Program-made: the position numbers and the translations under genes
The notes under the pieces: generated by a model
The model's input: the letters and a program-made list of their open reading frames with translations, nothing else
What the model was told of the DNA's origin: nothing
The model's database searches: none
In this document: one piece after another, positions 50,857 to 61,515 of the stretch
Numbering within the stretch: position 1 is the stretch's first letter
Layout of the letters: every line of letters starts with the position of its first letter
DNA from: Xenorhabdus anantnagensis
GTDB taxonomy: Bacteria; Pseudomonadota; Gammaproteobacteria; Enterobacterales; Enterobacteriaceae
Direction of reading: 5' to 3'
Length of the DNA stretch: 64,000 nt
Assembly: GCF_028598555.1 (NCBI RefSeq)
Contig: NZ_JAQRFN010000010.1
Span: 1-64,000 of the forward strand

Positions 50857-52014
50857 ATGAAAAAACTACTCGAATTACGCCAACAGAAAACCGATTTAAC
50901 CCATCAAATGCGTTCGCTGCTCACCAAAGCCGAAGATGAAAAGCGTTCATTGAATGCCGATGAAGCTAAACAGTTTGACAAACTGCGCAGCCAATCTGAT
51001 GCCCTGAATACGGGAATCGCCTGTTATGAGGCGCTGTCTGATGAAGAACGCAATCAGGCAAGCAAACCCCAACCGACCAGTCAAAAACTCAGCAATAACG
51101 AACTGCGCCACTATATTCTGACGGGTGAAACCCGCACCCTGTCTACGGGCGTTCCCTCAGAGGGCGGCTATACTGTTATCCCCGAACTGAATAAGCAGAT
51201 CATGCAGCAATTGGCTGATGAATCGATCATGCGCCAAATCTGTACGATTAAAACCACACGCAGCAACGAATATAAGCAATTAGTTTCGGTCAGTGGTGCG
51301 GCGGTGGCACACGGGGAAGAAGGCAAGGCACGCGGTGAGACGGCGACACCGAAGATGGAAGAAGTCAGCATTAAGCTGTTCCCTATCTACGCTTACCCCA
51401 AGACTACCCAAGAAATTATCGATTTTAGCGATGTGGATATCTTAGGCTGGTTGACCTCAGAGATTGCCGATACGTTCGTGGATACCGAAGAAACGGATCT
51501 CGTGAGTGGTGACGGTAGCAAAAAAGCGAAAGGCTTCCTGTCCTATCCCCGTGACGTGAAAGCCGACAAGGTGCGTGATTTTGGCACGCTGTAAAAACTG
51601 GAAGCCACTACGCTTGAGGCCGATAGCCTGATTGATCTTAAGTTCCTGCTTAAGAACAAATACCGTAAAAATGCGGTGTGGGTGATGAACTCCACGACTG
51701 CCGCCAAAGTGCAGAAGCTGAAAAACGGCAACGGGGATTACATCTGGCGCGAACGCCTGCAAGCCGGTGATCCTGATATGTTGCTGGGCTTGCCTGTCCA
51801 TTATCTAGAATTTATGCCGGATGATGCTATCGGTCTGGGTGACTTCAAACGCGGTTACTTCATCGTTGACCATGATACCGGCACGCGTACCCGTCCTGAC
51901 AATATCACCGAACCGGGATACTACAAAGTACACACTGATAAGTACTTGGGTGGCGGTCTGGTGGATTCCAACGCAATCAAAGTGCTGGAAATCAAAGGCA
52001 CTAAAGCGGGTTAA
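50857..52014 (+). pseudogene. HK97-type major capsid protein, interrupted by TAA
   Basis: The N-terminal delta domain is a coiled coil (LLELRQQKTDLTHQMRSLLT) and the HK97 fold follows (GVPSEGGYTVIPELNKQI, TPKMEEVSIKLFPIYAYPKT). An in-frame TAA at 51592-51594 ends the first part at 245 residues. The same frame then continues without loss (KLEATTLEADSLIDLKFLL) to 52014, 385 codons in all. The stop falls where family members seem to have Gln (CAA to TAA). Without suppression no full capsid protein is made. Confidence 0.85.
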
Positions 52015-52056
52015 CGATAAGGGGCACGATGCCCCTTTGTAGTCTGGAGTCTACCA

Positions 52057-52605
52057 ATGAAAAATGATTTTGAAATCCGCACCGCTTCCCTTTCTGCCAG
52101 TGATAAGAAACTGACAGGTTATGTAATTAAGTGGAACAGCCGATCACAAGTTTTGTGGGATGAGTTTGTCGAACAGTTCGCCCCGAATGCGTTCAGTGCC
52201 AGCTTAACGGCAAATACTGATGTTCGAGCATTGTATGAACATGATCACATGAACCTGTTAGGCCGTACTACCTCCGGCACATTGCAACTTGCCGAAGATA
52301 CCACCGGACTACGCTTTGAGTTAACCCCGCCTGATACCCAATTAGGCCGTGATGTACTGGCACTGGTTGAACGGGGTGATATTTCCGGTATGTCCTTTGG
52401 TTTTCGAGCCATTAAAGATCAGTGGGATGTTGGTCAGGAGCCTTATATCAGAACCGTTTTAGAAGCGGAACTGAGGGAAATTACCATCACCAGTTTACCC
52501 GCCTATCCTGAAAGCGGCGTTGAAATCGCCAAGCGTTCTCTGAATGCGGTTAAGCCTAATCATGTTGATTTGCGTCATTACTGGCTGCAACTGTCCGAGG
52601 TGTAA
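52057..52605 (+). CDS. HK97-type prohead protease
   Basis: A 182-residue protease that trims the capsid delta domain. GYVIKWNSRSQVLWDEFVEQ, the His in ALYEHDHMNLLGRT and the Ser in GDISGMSFGFRA are the usual catalytic region. Located between capsid and portal, the reverse of the usual phage order but as in capsid-forming satellites. Confidence 0.9.
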   Translation: MKNDFEIRTASLSASDKKLTGYVIKWNSRSQVLWDEFVEQFAPNAFSASLTANTDVRALYEHDHMNLLGRTTSGTLQLAEDTTGLRFELTPPDTQLGRDVLALVERGDISGMSFGFRAIKDQWDVGQEPYIRTVLEAELREITITSLPAYPESGVEIAKRSLNAVKPNHVDLRHYWLQLSEV

Positions 52606-52607
52606 CT

Positions 52608-53831
52608 ATGTGGCCTTTTAAGCGAAAAGCCCCTGAAACCCGCAGCATGACGATTGATGAGTTTCTTTCTCTGGCAGGTATGACTAACACCAAATCCGGC
52701 GAGCATATTTCACCCTCGACAGCCGAAGGTCTGCCCGCGGTAATGAATGCCGTTACGGTGATCAGTGAAGCAGTGGCGACCATGCCTTGCTATCTCTATC
52801 GTGTTCAGCACCAGAACGGCAAAGAATCCCGCGAATGGCTCAGTGATCATCCTGTCGACTATTTGCTGAATGAGTGTCCGAATGACTGCCAGACCCCGTT
52901 TCAGTTTAAACGAACGTTGATGCGTCATTGCTTACTCAATGGTAATGCGTATGCAGTCATAGTCTGGGGAAAAGATGGTCAGCCACAATCCTTGCACCCT
53001 TACCCACCGTCAGCGGTTGTCCCTCAGCGGCTATCCGATCACCGGTTCTCATACACCATCACAGAGCCTTATAGCGGCAAGGTGAAAACCTACCTACAGG
53101 AAGAAATCCTGCATCTGCGTTATGCCACCGAAGACGGCTTTCTTGGGCGATCACCTGTCACCATTTGCCGCGAGACATTGGGGTTAGGGCTGGCACAACA
53201 ACGCCACGGAGCCAGCATCATGAAAGACGGCATGATGGCGGCAGGGGTTATCAAGTCCGCTGAGTGGCTGGATGGTACAAAGGGCGCTAAGGCACTGGAA
53301 GCTCTAGAACGTTACAAGGGCGCTCGCAATGCAGGGAAAACACCCATTCTTGAAGGCGGGATGGAATACCAACAATTGGGGATGAGCAATCAGGATGCGG
53401 AGTGGCTGGCCTCCCGACGCTTCACGATTGATGATATCGCCCGTATGTTCAACGTCAGCCCGATCTTTTTACAAGAGTATTCGAACAGTACCTACAGTAA
53501 CTTTAGTGAAGCGTCCCGCGCCTTTCTGACCATCACTATGCGCCCGTGGCTTGCCAACTTTGAGCAACAAATCAAAGCGGCCTTACTGATGGCCTCACCG
53601 AAACAGGGCATTCGTTATCAGGTGGAGTTCGATACCGCCGACTTACTACGCGCCAATCCGAAAGAACGCTTCCAGAGTTATGAGACGGCGATTAAATCCG
53701 GTGTCATGTGCCCGAATGAAGCCCGTGAACGGGAAGGTCTATCACCCCGTGCCGGTGGTGATAAATTCAGTCAGGCATGGAAACAAACTTTTGAGGTGAA
53801 GAAAGCTAATGAACCGGAGGGCAAGGAATGA
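52608..53831 (+). CDS. HK97-family portal protein
   Basis: A 407-residue portal. Typical blocks: EGLPAVMNAVTVISEAVATM, LMRHCLLNGNAYAVIVWG, EEILHLRYATEDGFLGRSPV and FTIDDIARMFNVSP. Twelve copies would form the DNA entry ring. Begins 2 bp after the protease and overlaps the next gene by four bases. Confidence 0.92.
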   Translation: MWPFKRKAPETRSMTIDEFLSLAGMTNTKSGEHISPSTAEGLPAVMNAVTVISEAVATMPCYLYRVQHQNGKESREWLSDHPVDYLLNECPNDCQTPFQFKRTLMRHCLLNGNAYAVIVWGKDGQPQSLHPYPPSAVVPQRLSDHRFSYTITEPYSGKVKTYLQEEILHLRYATEDGFLGRSPVTICRETLGLGLAQQRHGASIMKDGMMAAGVIKSAEWLDGTKGAKALEALERYKGARNAGKTPILEGGMEYQQLGMSNQDAEWLASRRFTIDDIARMFNVSPIFLQEYSNSTYSNFSEASRAFLTITMRPWLANFEQQIKAALLMASPKQGIRYQVEFDTADLLRANPKERFQSYETAIKSGVMCPNEAREREGLSPRAGGDKFSQAWKQTFEVKKANEPEGKE

Positions 53832-54166
53832 GAGCGGGCGCATTAAGAGATCGGGTGATTATCCAGAAAAATGAACAAACCCGTTCACCGGGCGGTTCAG
53901 TGATTAAAGCATGGGTGGATGTTGCCGAAGTCTGGGCGGAAGTGAAATTTATCAGCGGTCGGGAACTGGTTGCTTCTGGGCGGATACTTTCCGAAGCCTC
54001 TGTACGTATCTGGTTGCGCTACCGGAACGATATCACCACTGCCCACCGGATTATCTATCAGGGTGATAGTACCCACAGTCAGACCTTTGCCATCGCTGCC
54101 GTTATTCCCGATCCGAAACGGACTTACTTAGAGCTGCTTTGTAAGGGAGGCGTGAAACATGCCTGA
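53828..54166 (+). CDS. Head-tail adaptor (phage head closure)
   Basis: A 112-residue protein of the SPP1 gp16/phage head-tail joining type: MRAGALRDRVIIQKNEQTRS and AEVWAEVKFISGRELVASGR. It closes the portal. Overlaps the portal (ATGA) and the connector gene. Confidence 0.85.
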   Translation: MRAGALRDRVIIQKNEQTRSPGGSVIKAWVDVAEVWAEVKFISGRELVASGRILSEASVRIWLRYRNDITTAHRIIYQGDSTHSQTFAIAAVIPDPKRTYLELLCKGGVKHA

Positions 54167-54461
54167 TATCGATATCCCTCTGAGTGAAATCAAACAGCAT
54201 TGCCGGATAGATGAAAGCAATACTTTAGAAGATACCTTACTCAAAGGTTATGCCGATGCTGCATTGGAAGTCTGTCAGCAACATATTGGCAAGCGATTTG
54301 GTGAGGGCTTGGTATTCAGCCCTGCGATCAAAGTCGGCTGTTTACTTTATATTGGTTTACTGTATGAGAATCGGGCAATGGCGGCAGATAAGGAACTGAA
54401 AGAAATCCCGTTCACCATTAAATCATTGTGGTCTGTCTATCGTGATATAGGTATCTACTGA
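54159..54461 (+). CDS. Head-tail connector (gp6-like)
   Basis: A 100-residue helical protein, IPLSEIKQHCRIDESNTLED and LLKGYADAALEVCQQHIGKR, typical of the gp6-like connector. Overlaps its upstream gene by 8 bases and the HNH gene by one. Confidence 0.85.
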   Translation: MPDIDIPLSEIKQHCRIDESNTLEDTLLKGYADAALEVCQQHIGKRFGEGLVFSPAIKVGCLLYIGLLYENRAMAADKELKEIPFTIKSLWSVYRDIGIY

Positions 54462-54895
54462 TGCCGTGGCAACCTTTAAAGCGTTGTAGTTATCCGAGTT
54501 GTCGTGAGCGGGTAACGTCTGGTCGATGTGAGCAGCACAAGCGGGAAGCCAGACGACAACAGGACAGTAAGCGAGGAACACGAACAGCACGCGGTTATAG
54601 TAATCAATGGGGTAAGTATCGGTTGATGTACCTTAAGACGAATCCCTTATGTGTGATTTGCCTGAAAGCCAGTATCTACACCCCTGCCACCATTGTTGAC
54701 CACATTATCCCGATAGACGGCGACAGTGATGTGTTGTTCTGGCCTGACTTCAATCACCAGTCAATATGTCATAGCTGCCATAACACCAAGACGTTTAAAC
54801 AAGACCCGATAACCAAGCAGAAGCGCAAGCGCGGTGAGTATCGGGAACAGGAAGAAAGAGCGGCAAAGCTTCGAGGCTGGTTAGTTGCAGACTGA
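54461..54895 (+). CDS. Phage HNH endonuclease
   Basis: A 144-residue HNH nuclease. CVICLKASIYTPATIVDHII and SICHSCHNTKTFKQDP hold the Cys zinc ligands and the HNH core (DHI...N...H). In HK97-like systems it works with terminase to cut DNA for packaging. Directly follows the connector. Confidence 0.88.
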   Translation: MPWQPLKRCSYPSCRERVTSGRCEQHKREARRQQDSKRGTRTARGYSNQWGKYRLMYLKTNPLCVICLKASIYTPATIVDHIIPIDGDSDVLFWPDFNHQSICHSCHNTKTFKQDPITKQKRKRGEYREQEERAAKLRGWLVAD

Positions 54896-55071
54896 AACAG
54901 TCACATCATTATTTGATATTAATTGCAAGAAAAACAGTTTCAAATGAAATGATCGGGGGTGGGGGAGTAAAAAATGACAAACGTCCCTCTCAGAGGAACC
55001 GCCCGCCTCCTCGAATTTTTATGCATGGCACTTTTTTCAATAGCAGTAATCTTTATAGGAAACAATATATT

Positions 55072-55431
55072 ATGGCAAGAGCACCCAAACCCCCTGAGTA
55101 CTTAAATGATATCGCCGCGCAACAATGGAAATCGAAAGCCAAAATTCTCAACGAGCGTGACGACCTAAGCCCGGCTGACTGGAACAACCTAGAACTGTAT
55201 TGCGTCAACTATGCAATCTACCGTAAAGCCGTGGCCGATATTGAAGTGCGCGGGTTCGCGGTGGAAGGCTCACGCGGCGCGGCAACCAGTAACCCGTCAC
55301 TGAAAGCAAAAGCCGATGCGGAAAAAATCATGATAAAAATGTCGTCATTGCTGGGCTTTGATCCGGTATCCCGCCGTCGTAATCCGATAGAAAGCGATGA
55401 ACCCGATGATTTAGATGTGCTGATAGCCTGA
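55072..55431 (+). CDS. Small terminase subunit (P27 family)
   Basis: The ATG at 55072 (MARAPKPPEYLNDIAAQQWK) after ATAGGAAACAATA gives 119 residues; the longer frame from 54913 has no family-like sequence. ADWNNLELYCVNYAIYRKAV and SNPSLKAKADAEKIMIKMSS are family blocks. Recognises DNA for packaging together with TerL. The stretch 54896-55071 between the HNH gene and this start shows no gene. Confidence 0.85.
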   Translation: MARAPKPPEYLNDIAAQQWKSKAKILNERDDLSPADWNNLELYCVNYAIYRKAVADIEVRGFAVEGSRGAATSNPSLKAKADAEKIMIKMSSLLGFDPVSRRRNPIESDEPDDLDVLIA

Positions 55432-55440
55432 GTAAGTTCA

Positions 55441-57105
55441 ATGATGAACGCATGGGAACAGTACGCTTTGGATGTCGAAAACGGCACCATTCCGGCCTGT
55501 AAACGGGTAAAACAGGCCGTGAAACGCTATTATAACGACCTGAACAACCCGCTTTATACGTTCGATACCGAAGTCGTAGAACGCTTTATTGGCTTTTCCC
55601 GCCTCTGTCCGCACGTCAAAGGTCACTTGCGTGGTAAGCCGATAGCCTTAGAACCGTGGCAGCAATTCGCTTTTGCTAACCTGTTTGGCTTCAAGGTCAA
55701 GGCCACGGGTCGCAGAAAGTACCGTAGCGCCTATATTCAGGTGCCACGCAAAAATGCGAAATCCACGGTTGCCGCGATATTGGCGAATTGGTTCTTAGTG
55801 ATGGAGTCAGGCCAGCAGGATATTTACACCGCCGCCGTGAGCCGTGATCAGGCACGTATCGTGTTTGATGATGCCCGCCAGATGTGCCTGTTATCAAAGC
55901 CCCTGAAAAAACGGGTGACTATCCAACAACACAAAGTAACCTACCCGAAGAGCAATAGCCTGTTAAAGCCGCTAGCGGCGAAAGCTGCCACGATTGAAGG
56001 CACAAACCCCAGCCTGGCGATTGTCGATGAGTACCATTTGCACCCCGATAACGCCGTGTACTCTGCCCTTGAACTGGGGATGGGCGCACGTCCCGAAGGT
56101 GTCCTGTTTGCCATTACCACGGCGGGCAGTAACATGATATCCGCCTGTAAACAGCATTATGATTATTGCTGTCAGATACTGAATGGCGAAGAGTAAAACG
56201 CATCGTTATTCGCCCTGATCTACGAACTGGACGACGAGAACGAGATCGATGATGAAACACTTTGGATCAAGGCTAACCCCAATCTCAATGTCTCGGTAGA
56301 CAGTGACGCTTTGCATGACACGATACGGAAAGCCCGCGGTATTCCCTCACAATGGACGGAAATGTTAACCAGACGCTTTAATATCTGGTGTCAGGGCGAA
56401 ACGCCGTGGATGGGTGAAGGTGCTTGGAAAGCTTGTCAAATGGAGTATAACGAGCGCGATCTTAAGGGGCTGGAGTATTACGCCGGACTGGATTTATCGT
56501 CAATAGGGGATATCACCAGCGTGTGTTACACGTTCCCTGTGGATAATGAATTGTTATTACTGACCCGCCATTATTTACCGGAAGCCCAGTTACAGAATCC
56601 GGCCAACAAGAACCGGGCGGTTTATCGTCAATGGGCACAAGCAGGCTGGATACGTACCACACAAGGCGATTGCATTAATTATGACCGTATTCGTGACGAC
56701 ATTCTCAAAGACAGCCAGCACTTTGATATCAAGCTGGTGGGCTTCGACACATGGAACGCCACACACCTACGAACACAATTACAGGGCGCGGGGATTGAGG
56801 TCGAGCCGTTCCCACAAACCTATATGCGATTTAGTCCCGTTGCCAAATCAACCGAGGTGTTTGTTAACCGCAAGGTCATTCGTCACAATGGCGATCCGGT
56901 TCTCTCATGGGCAATGTCCAATGTGGTGATGGAGACCGACGCTAACGCCAATATCAAACCGAACAAGAAGAAATCGGCGAACAAAATCGACCCGGCAATA
57001 GCGTTCCTGATGAGTTTTGGTACATGGCAGATAGAGCATGAAGATTTTGCTTTTACCTTAAGTACAGAACAGCAACAGCGCCTTAAGGCGTTTAATGGGA
57101 TATAG
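55441..57105 (+). pseudogene. Large terminase subunit, interrupted by TAA
   Basis: The ATPase part has VPRKNAKSTVAAILANW (Walker A variant) and SLAIVDEYHLHPD (Walker B) and ends at a TAA at 56194-56196. The same frame then continues (NASLFALIYELDDENEIDDE) to the nuclease part (YYAGLDLSSIGDITSVCYTF) and the stop at 57105; 554 sense codons in all. The stop follows GEE, where Gln would be usual, again compatible with CAA to TAA. The motor is inactive unless the stop is read through. Confidence 0.87.
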
Positions 57106-57249
57106 CGTAAAAAGTTAAGCGTTTATACTGATTCGCTTATTGAGTCAGATAAACCAATCAGTTAAAGTAGCTCCGCCATTGACAAAATCCAGTGGTAAGG
57201 TTTCGCAGCCTTGTAATGAACTATCCACTGGTAGGATGTTTCTACCAGT

Positions 57250-57384
57250 GTGTCTGTTATCGCCCTTTCAATGGTGGTTCAGGCAGGGGAGGCTTTGGCC
57301 TCACCGGTTGATAGTTCCCGGTACTGCGAACCCTGTCTGAATCGCCACCATCAATTTTATCAATTAATGGAAGGGGTAGCAGGA
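57250..57384 (+). pseudogene. Ash-like satellite remnant
   Basis: The frame reads SVIALSMVVQAGEALASP, resembling the SMVVRAG segment of P4 Ash-family proteins; it runs on into the start of the Ner-like gene. An alternative frame gives Icd-like sequence. Short and without a clear start. Confidence 0.35.
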
Positions 57385-57636
57385 ATGAATAACGTTAGAA
57401 ATGACTGGCATCAAGCCGATATTATTGCTGCATTACGTAAGCGTGGTACGATCTTAGCGGCTGTTTCTCGTGAGGTGGGACTCAGTTCATCGACATTAGC
57501 GAATACACTGTCACGCCCTTGGCCTAAAGGGGAATGGATTATTGCGGATTATCTCGGTATACATCCCTCAGAAATCTGGCCTAGTCGGTATTTTGATGCT
57601 GATGGGCAGTTGATTGAACGTAAGGCTCGCAATTAA
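57385..57636 (+). CDS. Ner/Nlp-like DNA-binding regulator
   Basis: An 83-residue helix-turn-helix protein. The ATG at 57385 follows AGGGGTAGCAGGA. DWHQADIIAALRKRGTILAA, REVGLSSSTLANTLSRPWPK and GEWIIADYLGIHPSEIWPSR match the Ner family of phage and Nlp/SfsB regulators. Likely a repressor of island genes. Confidence 0.85.
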   Translation: MNNVRNDWHQADIIAALRKRGTILAAVSREVGLSSSTLANTLSRPWPKGEWIIADYLGIHPSEIWPSRYFDADGQLIERKARN

Positions 57637-57685
57637 TACATAGGTTAGCTGTTATGCAGCCAGCATTATTGCTGGCCGCTGTTGG

Positions 57686-58048
57686 CTAATGTGCTAATCG
57701 ATAATTAGGATCGTCATTATGAGTGAAATGAGTCTGAATAATTTCACATGTCCATGCTAAAACTAAGCATAGACCTGAATTTTTGATTCCCCATTTTCTA
57801 GATTCATTTCCTACATATACACTGTATAGATCGTTCATTCTCTTTTCGTAATCTTCTTCAAACCTAAAATGCTCATCAAGGTGTAAGCTCAGATCTATAT
57901 CTTTACCACAACTTTGTTTAAGAAATTTTAATAATTTCTTTTGGTAAATAGCATCATGGACTTCGTCAATAGTAATGTCATTATATTTTCCTGAATCAAT
58001 AGCTGAGTTTAATTGAAGAATAAGTAAAGTAACAAATGAACTTTTCAT
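57686..58048 (-). CDS. Unknown small acidic protein
   Basis: A 120-residue protein (KYNDITIDEVHDAIYQKKLL, CGKDIDLSLHLDEHFRFEED). No family recognised. Acidic, soluble and next to an HNH nuclease-like gene, it could be an immunity protein, but the two are on opposite strands 367 bp apart. Only weak ribosome-site support. Confidence 0.4.
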   Translation of the reverse strand: MKSSFVTLLILQLNSAIDSGKYNDITIDEVHDAIYQKKLLKFLKQSCGKDIDLSLHLDEHFRFEEDYEKRMNDLYSVYVGNESRKWGIKNSGLCLVLAWTCEIIQTHFTHNDDPNYRLAH

Positions 58049-58414
58049 TTATAAAAAACCTCAAAAAATTATCAAAGGATTATTATAAGATATTAGATAT
58101 GTCCTTCAAGTAATAATTACTGTTGTATTTAACTGTAATGACTGATTGGTTTTATTTATTTAAAATCAATTAATTAATTATTAAGCACAAAATATAATTC
58201 ATTCCTAATGAAGTTGTTTAAATTTTACACAGAGACGTTTTTTTGGCTGTAAAATAATAAATTTTAAATTATAATACCGCCTTGTTGAATTGATTGTGTG
58301 ATAGCGTTCTATTTTTTTATGATATGTGAATGCTAATTAATTTTTTGTTTTTCATAAATTATGGAATATAGTTAAATAATAACTATAGTCTATGATTAAT
58401 TTAAGGAACTAATA
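58049..58414. other. AT-rich gap upstream of the small HNH gene
   Basis: 366 bp, very AT-rich, between divergent genes. Promoters for both are expected here. TTTAAGGAACTAATA precedes the HNH start. No other feature seen. Confidence 0.45.
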
Positions 58415-58759
58415 ATGTCATTTTCACCACAAATCATAAATCAGGTTTGGAATAAAGCATATTTTGTTGATTCAACCAATGAAGCCAACGGGTATAGAGA
58501 AGATCAATGTGGGGCTTGGATACAAAAAAATGCGTATGGAAATAGAAATGATAAATATGGATGGGAAATAGACCATATAACACCTAAATCTAATGGTGGA
58601 ACTGATCAATTATCTAATCTAAGGCCTTTACATTGGGGTAATAATGCGGCTCGTCAAAATGGAAGGCTAAACACAAACAAGCCTGCAGTGAGAGCCAATG
58701 GCACAAAAAACGAGAAATTGACACAAGCGACTTTCGGTGAGGTGTATTTTGAAATGTGA
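58415..58759 (+). CDS. Small HNH nuclease-like protein
   Basis: A 114-residue protein: RNDKYGWEIDHITPKSNGG and DQLSNLRPLHWGNNAARQNG contain the HNH core (DH...N...H/N). It lacks the Cys zinc ligands. Stand-alone proteins of this kind occur both as mobile-element nucleases and as toxin domains. It is separate from the packaging HNH at 54461. Confidence 0.7.
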   Translation: MSFSPQIINQVWNKAYFVDSTNEANGYREDQCGAWIQKNAYGNRNDKYGWEIDHITPKSNGGTDQLSNLRPLHWGNNAARQNGRLNTNKPAVRANGTKNEKLTQATFGEVYFEM

Positions 58760-58870
58760 AATTAAGTGACCCTGTTTCTGTTTTTTGACTCTCCTTCGGG
58801 CAGGGATATCAGTTAATTGTAACTTCGATCTATCAATAGATTCCGACGGAATTCGTTGCAAACCCTTCAC

Positions 58871-58910
58871 AAGGTCAGAACGCTTAGCGTACTGACCTCG
58901 TTTTATTGAT
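58871..58910 (+). terminator. Terminator-like hairpin at the island's right end
   Basis: AGGTCAG and CTGACCT pair, with an inner ACGCTTAGCGT palindrome in the loop, followed by CGTTTTATT. It would stop transcription from the island before hemF. Beyond it, 58911-59082 is AT-rich and must hold the present hemF promoter. Confidence 0.6.
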
Positions 58911-58996
58911 CACAAATTCACTCTTATTCTTTCCTTTCTTTTCTTTTACACTGTTCTTATCTTATGTCTTGTTTATAGGCTTGTTCAGCGTTCTAT

Positions 58997-59015
58997 GTAT
59001 AAACAATTGCATAAA
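58997..59015 (+). repeat. Possible integrase arm site, right
   Basis: GTATAAACAATTGCATAAA, matching the site at 46211 in 17 of 19 bases and in the same orientation, 68 bp inside the right att copy. Confidence 0.45.
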
Positions 59016-59055
59016 CAAACAAAAATAAAATCGTTAAATAATTGTAATTATTTAA

Positions 59056-59991
<936 letters not shown>

Positions 59992-59995
59992 CAAT

Positions 59996-60046
59996 TAAAA
60001 ACAGGAATATAAGGAAATTTCTTTATTCCTGTTTTTAATTTTTTTA
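59996..60046 (+). terminator. hemF terminator
   Basis: AAAAACAGGAATA and TATTCCTGTTTTT form a stem with an inner AAGGAAATTTCTT part, followed by AATTTTTTT. Confidence 0.85.
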
Positions 60047-60237
60047 AAAAAATAATTTTAAATTCCTAACGTATTTATCATAATACTGATAAAAAAATTT
60101 ATTATTTTTCATTAGCAATACCCTGCCATAAAAAATCAATACTCATACTAATGACTCGTCTATTAATTACAGCTAGTATTCGATCCGGGCCCGAGAAAAA
60201 ACACACACAACATCTAAAGACAAAAAAGGGTATTATT

Positions 60238-61302
60238 ATGAGCGATAATCAAACCAATATATATAGCTTAATTCCTCCATTTGTTTTAGAACATATCTCT
60301 GACGATTGTGATACATGTACGAATCAATATGTATTAAAAACATTAGATCATGTTTATCAATTAATGCATACTCCTGCTGAAGAAACTATATCTCAACAGG
60401 AAAACCTAGTAGGAAAAGATGATAAACTGCACCGTACTATCTATAATGCCAAAAATAAAGAGAAGTTCCCTGGGGAAGAATTATCTCGTAGTGAAGGCAT
60501 GTCAGAAAATTCAGATGTTGCGGTTAATGAGGCGTATGATTATCTTGGCAAAACTCATGAGTTCTATAAAACAGTTTTCGGCCGCAATTCTCTTGATAAC
60601 GAAGGGATAAAGTTAGTTGCTACAGTACACTATGGTACAAACTATCTGAATGCATTCTGGTCCAGAAAACAAATGGTATTTGGCGATGGTGATGGAAAAT
60701 ACTTCAATCGTTTTACCTCTGCCATTGACATTATAGCCCATGAGTTGACGCATGGCGTCATCGAAAGTGAAGCAGGACTGGATTATATCTACCAATCTGG
60801 TGCGTTGAATGAATCTATCGCAGATGTATTTGGTATTATGGTTAAACAATATTTCGATAACCAAAAAGCCGATGAGTCAAATTGGTTATTAGGCGAAGGT
60901 TTACTAGGCGAAAAGTTTAATCCAGATAATAAACCTAATGTCGCTTTGCGCACCTTTATCAAACCAGGAACAGCATTTTCTGGAGATAAACAAGTTGGTC
61001 ATATGGATCAATATGAAGAACTTCCTTTTACAATTGACAATGGAGGCGTTCACATATATTCAGGCATTCCCAACAGAGCATTTTATTTAGTGGCGATGGA
61101 ATTGGGGGGCTATACCTGGGAAAAGGCGGGCAAAATTTGGTATGAAACGCTATTGGATAATCGCCTGTCTTCAGATGCAGATTTTGAAGATTTTGCCAAA
61201 CTTACGGTTGATAATGCAAAGCATTTATTCGATAAAAAAATTGCAGATGTCGTCAATAACGGCTGGGAAGAAGTTGGTATTCTACTTCCAAAAAGAAATT
61301 AA
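60238..61302 (+). CDS. Protealysin-like M4 metalloprotease, copy 1
   Basis: A 354-residue thermolysin-family protease. The ATG at 60238 follows AAAAAAGGGTATTATT; the frame from 60151 adds 29 unlikely residues. A short propeptide with the IPPFVLEHIS motif (residues 12-21) marks the protealysin type rather than the long FTP-type prosequence. The Zn site is His168-Glu-Leu-Thr-His172 and Glu192 (ALNESIADVFG). No signal peptide is visible, as in protealysin. Such enzymes from Serratia, Photorhabdus and Xenorhabdus relatives are linked to host-protein cleavage. Paralogue directly downstream. Confidence 0.92.
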   Translation: MSDNQTNIYSLIPPFVLEHISDDCDTCTNQYVLKTLDHVYQLMHTPAEETISQQENLVGKDDKLHRTIYNAKNKEKFPGEELSRSEGMSENSDVAVNEAYDYLGKTHEFYKTVFGRNSLDNEGIKLVATVHYGTNYLNAFWSRKQMVFGDGDGKYFNRFTSAIDIIAHELTHGVIESEAGLDYIYQSGALNESIADVFGIMVKQYFDNQKADESNWLLGEGLLGEKFNPDNKPNVALRTFIKPGTAFSGDKQVGHMDQYEELPFTIDNGGVHIYSGIPNRAFYLVAMELGGYTWEKAGKIWYETLLDNRLSSDADFEDFAKLTVDNAKHLFDKKIADVVNNGWEEVGILLPKRN

Positions 61303-61365
61303 ATTAATTAAATATCAATTAAAATTATAATCAGTAACATCAAGATAATACTGAAAAATAGATAA

Positions 61366-61394
61366 TAAAGGGTTAAGGACAACCCTTTATTACA
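61366..61394 (+). terminator. Terminator between the two M4 protease genes
   Basis: ATAAAGGGTT and AACCCTTTAT pair around a short loop, followed by TAC. The T-run is weak, so read-through may occur. Confidence 0.7.
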
Positions 61395-61515
61395 TTCATA
61401 AATTAATATATTAAATCCCCAAAAAAATCATTCATTAGTAGCCAATGACACCATTTAGATTCATAATTAATATAGGCTACAATATATTTATAACATCTAA
61501 AATAAGGATATTATT

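Noticed and set aside
46244..57105. Stop-codon reassignment in the island (TAA/TAG read as Gln)
   Set aside because: Many intact genes in the window, including several in the island, end in TAA or TAG at the expected place, and the integrase and primase also carry frameshifts and deletions. Nonsense mutation in a decaying element is simpler.
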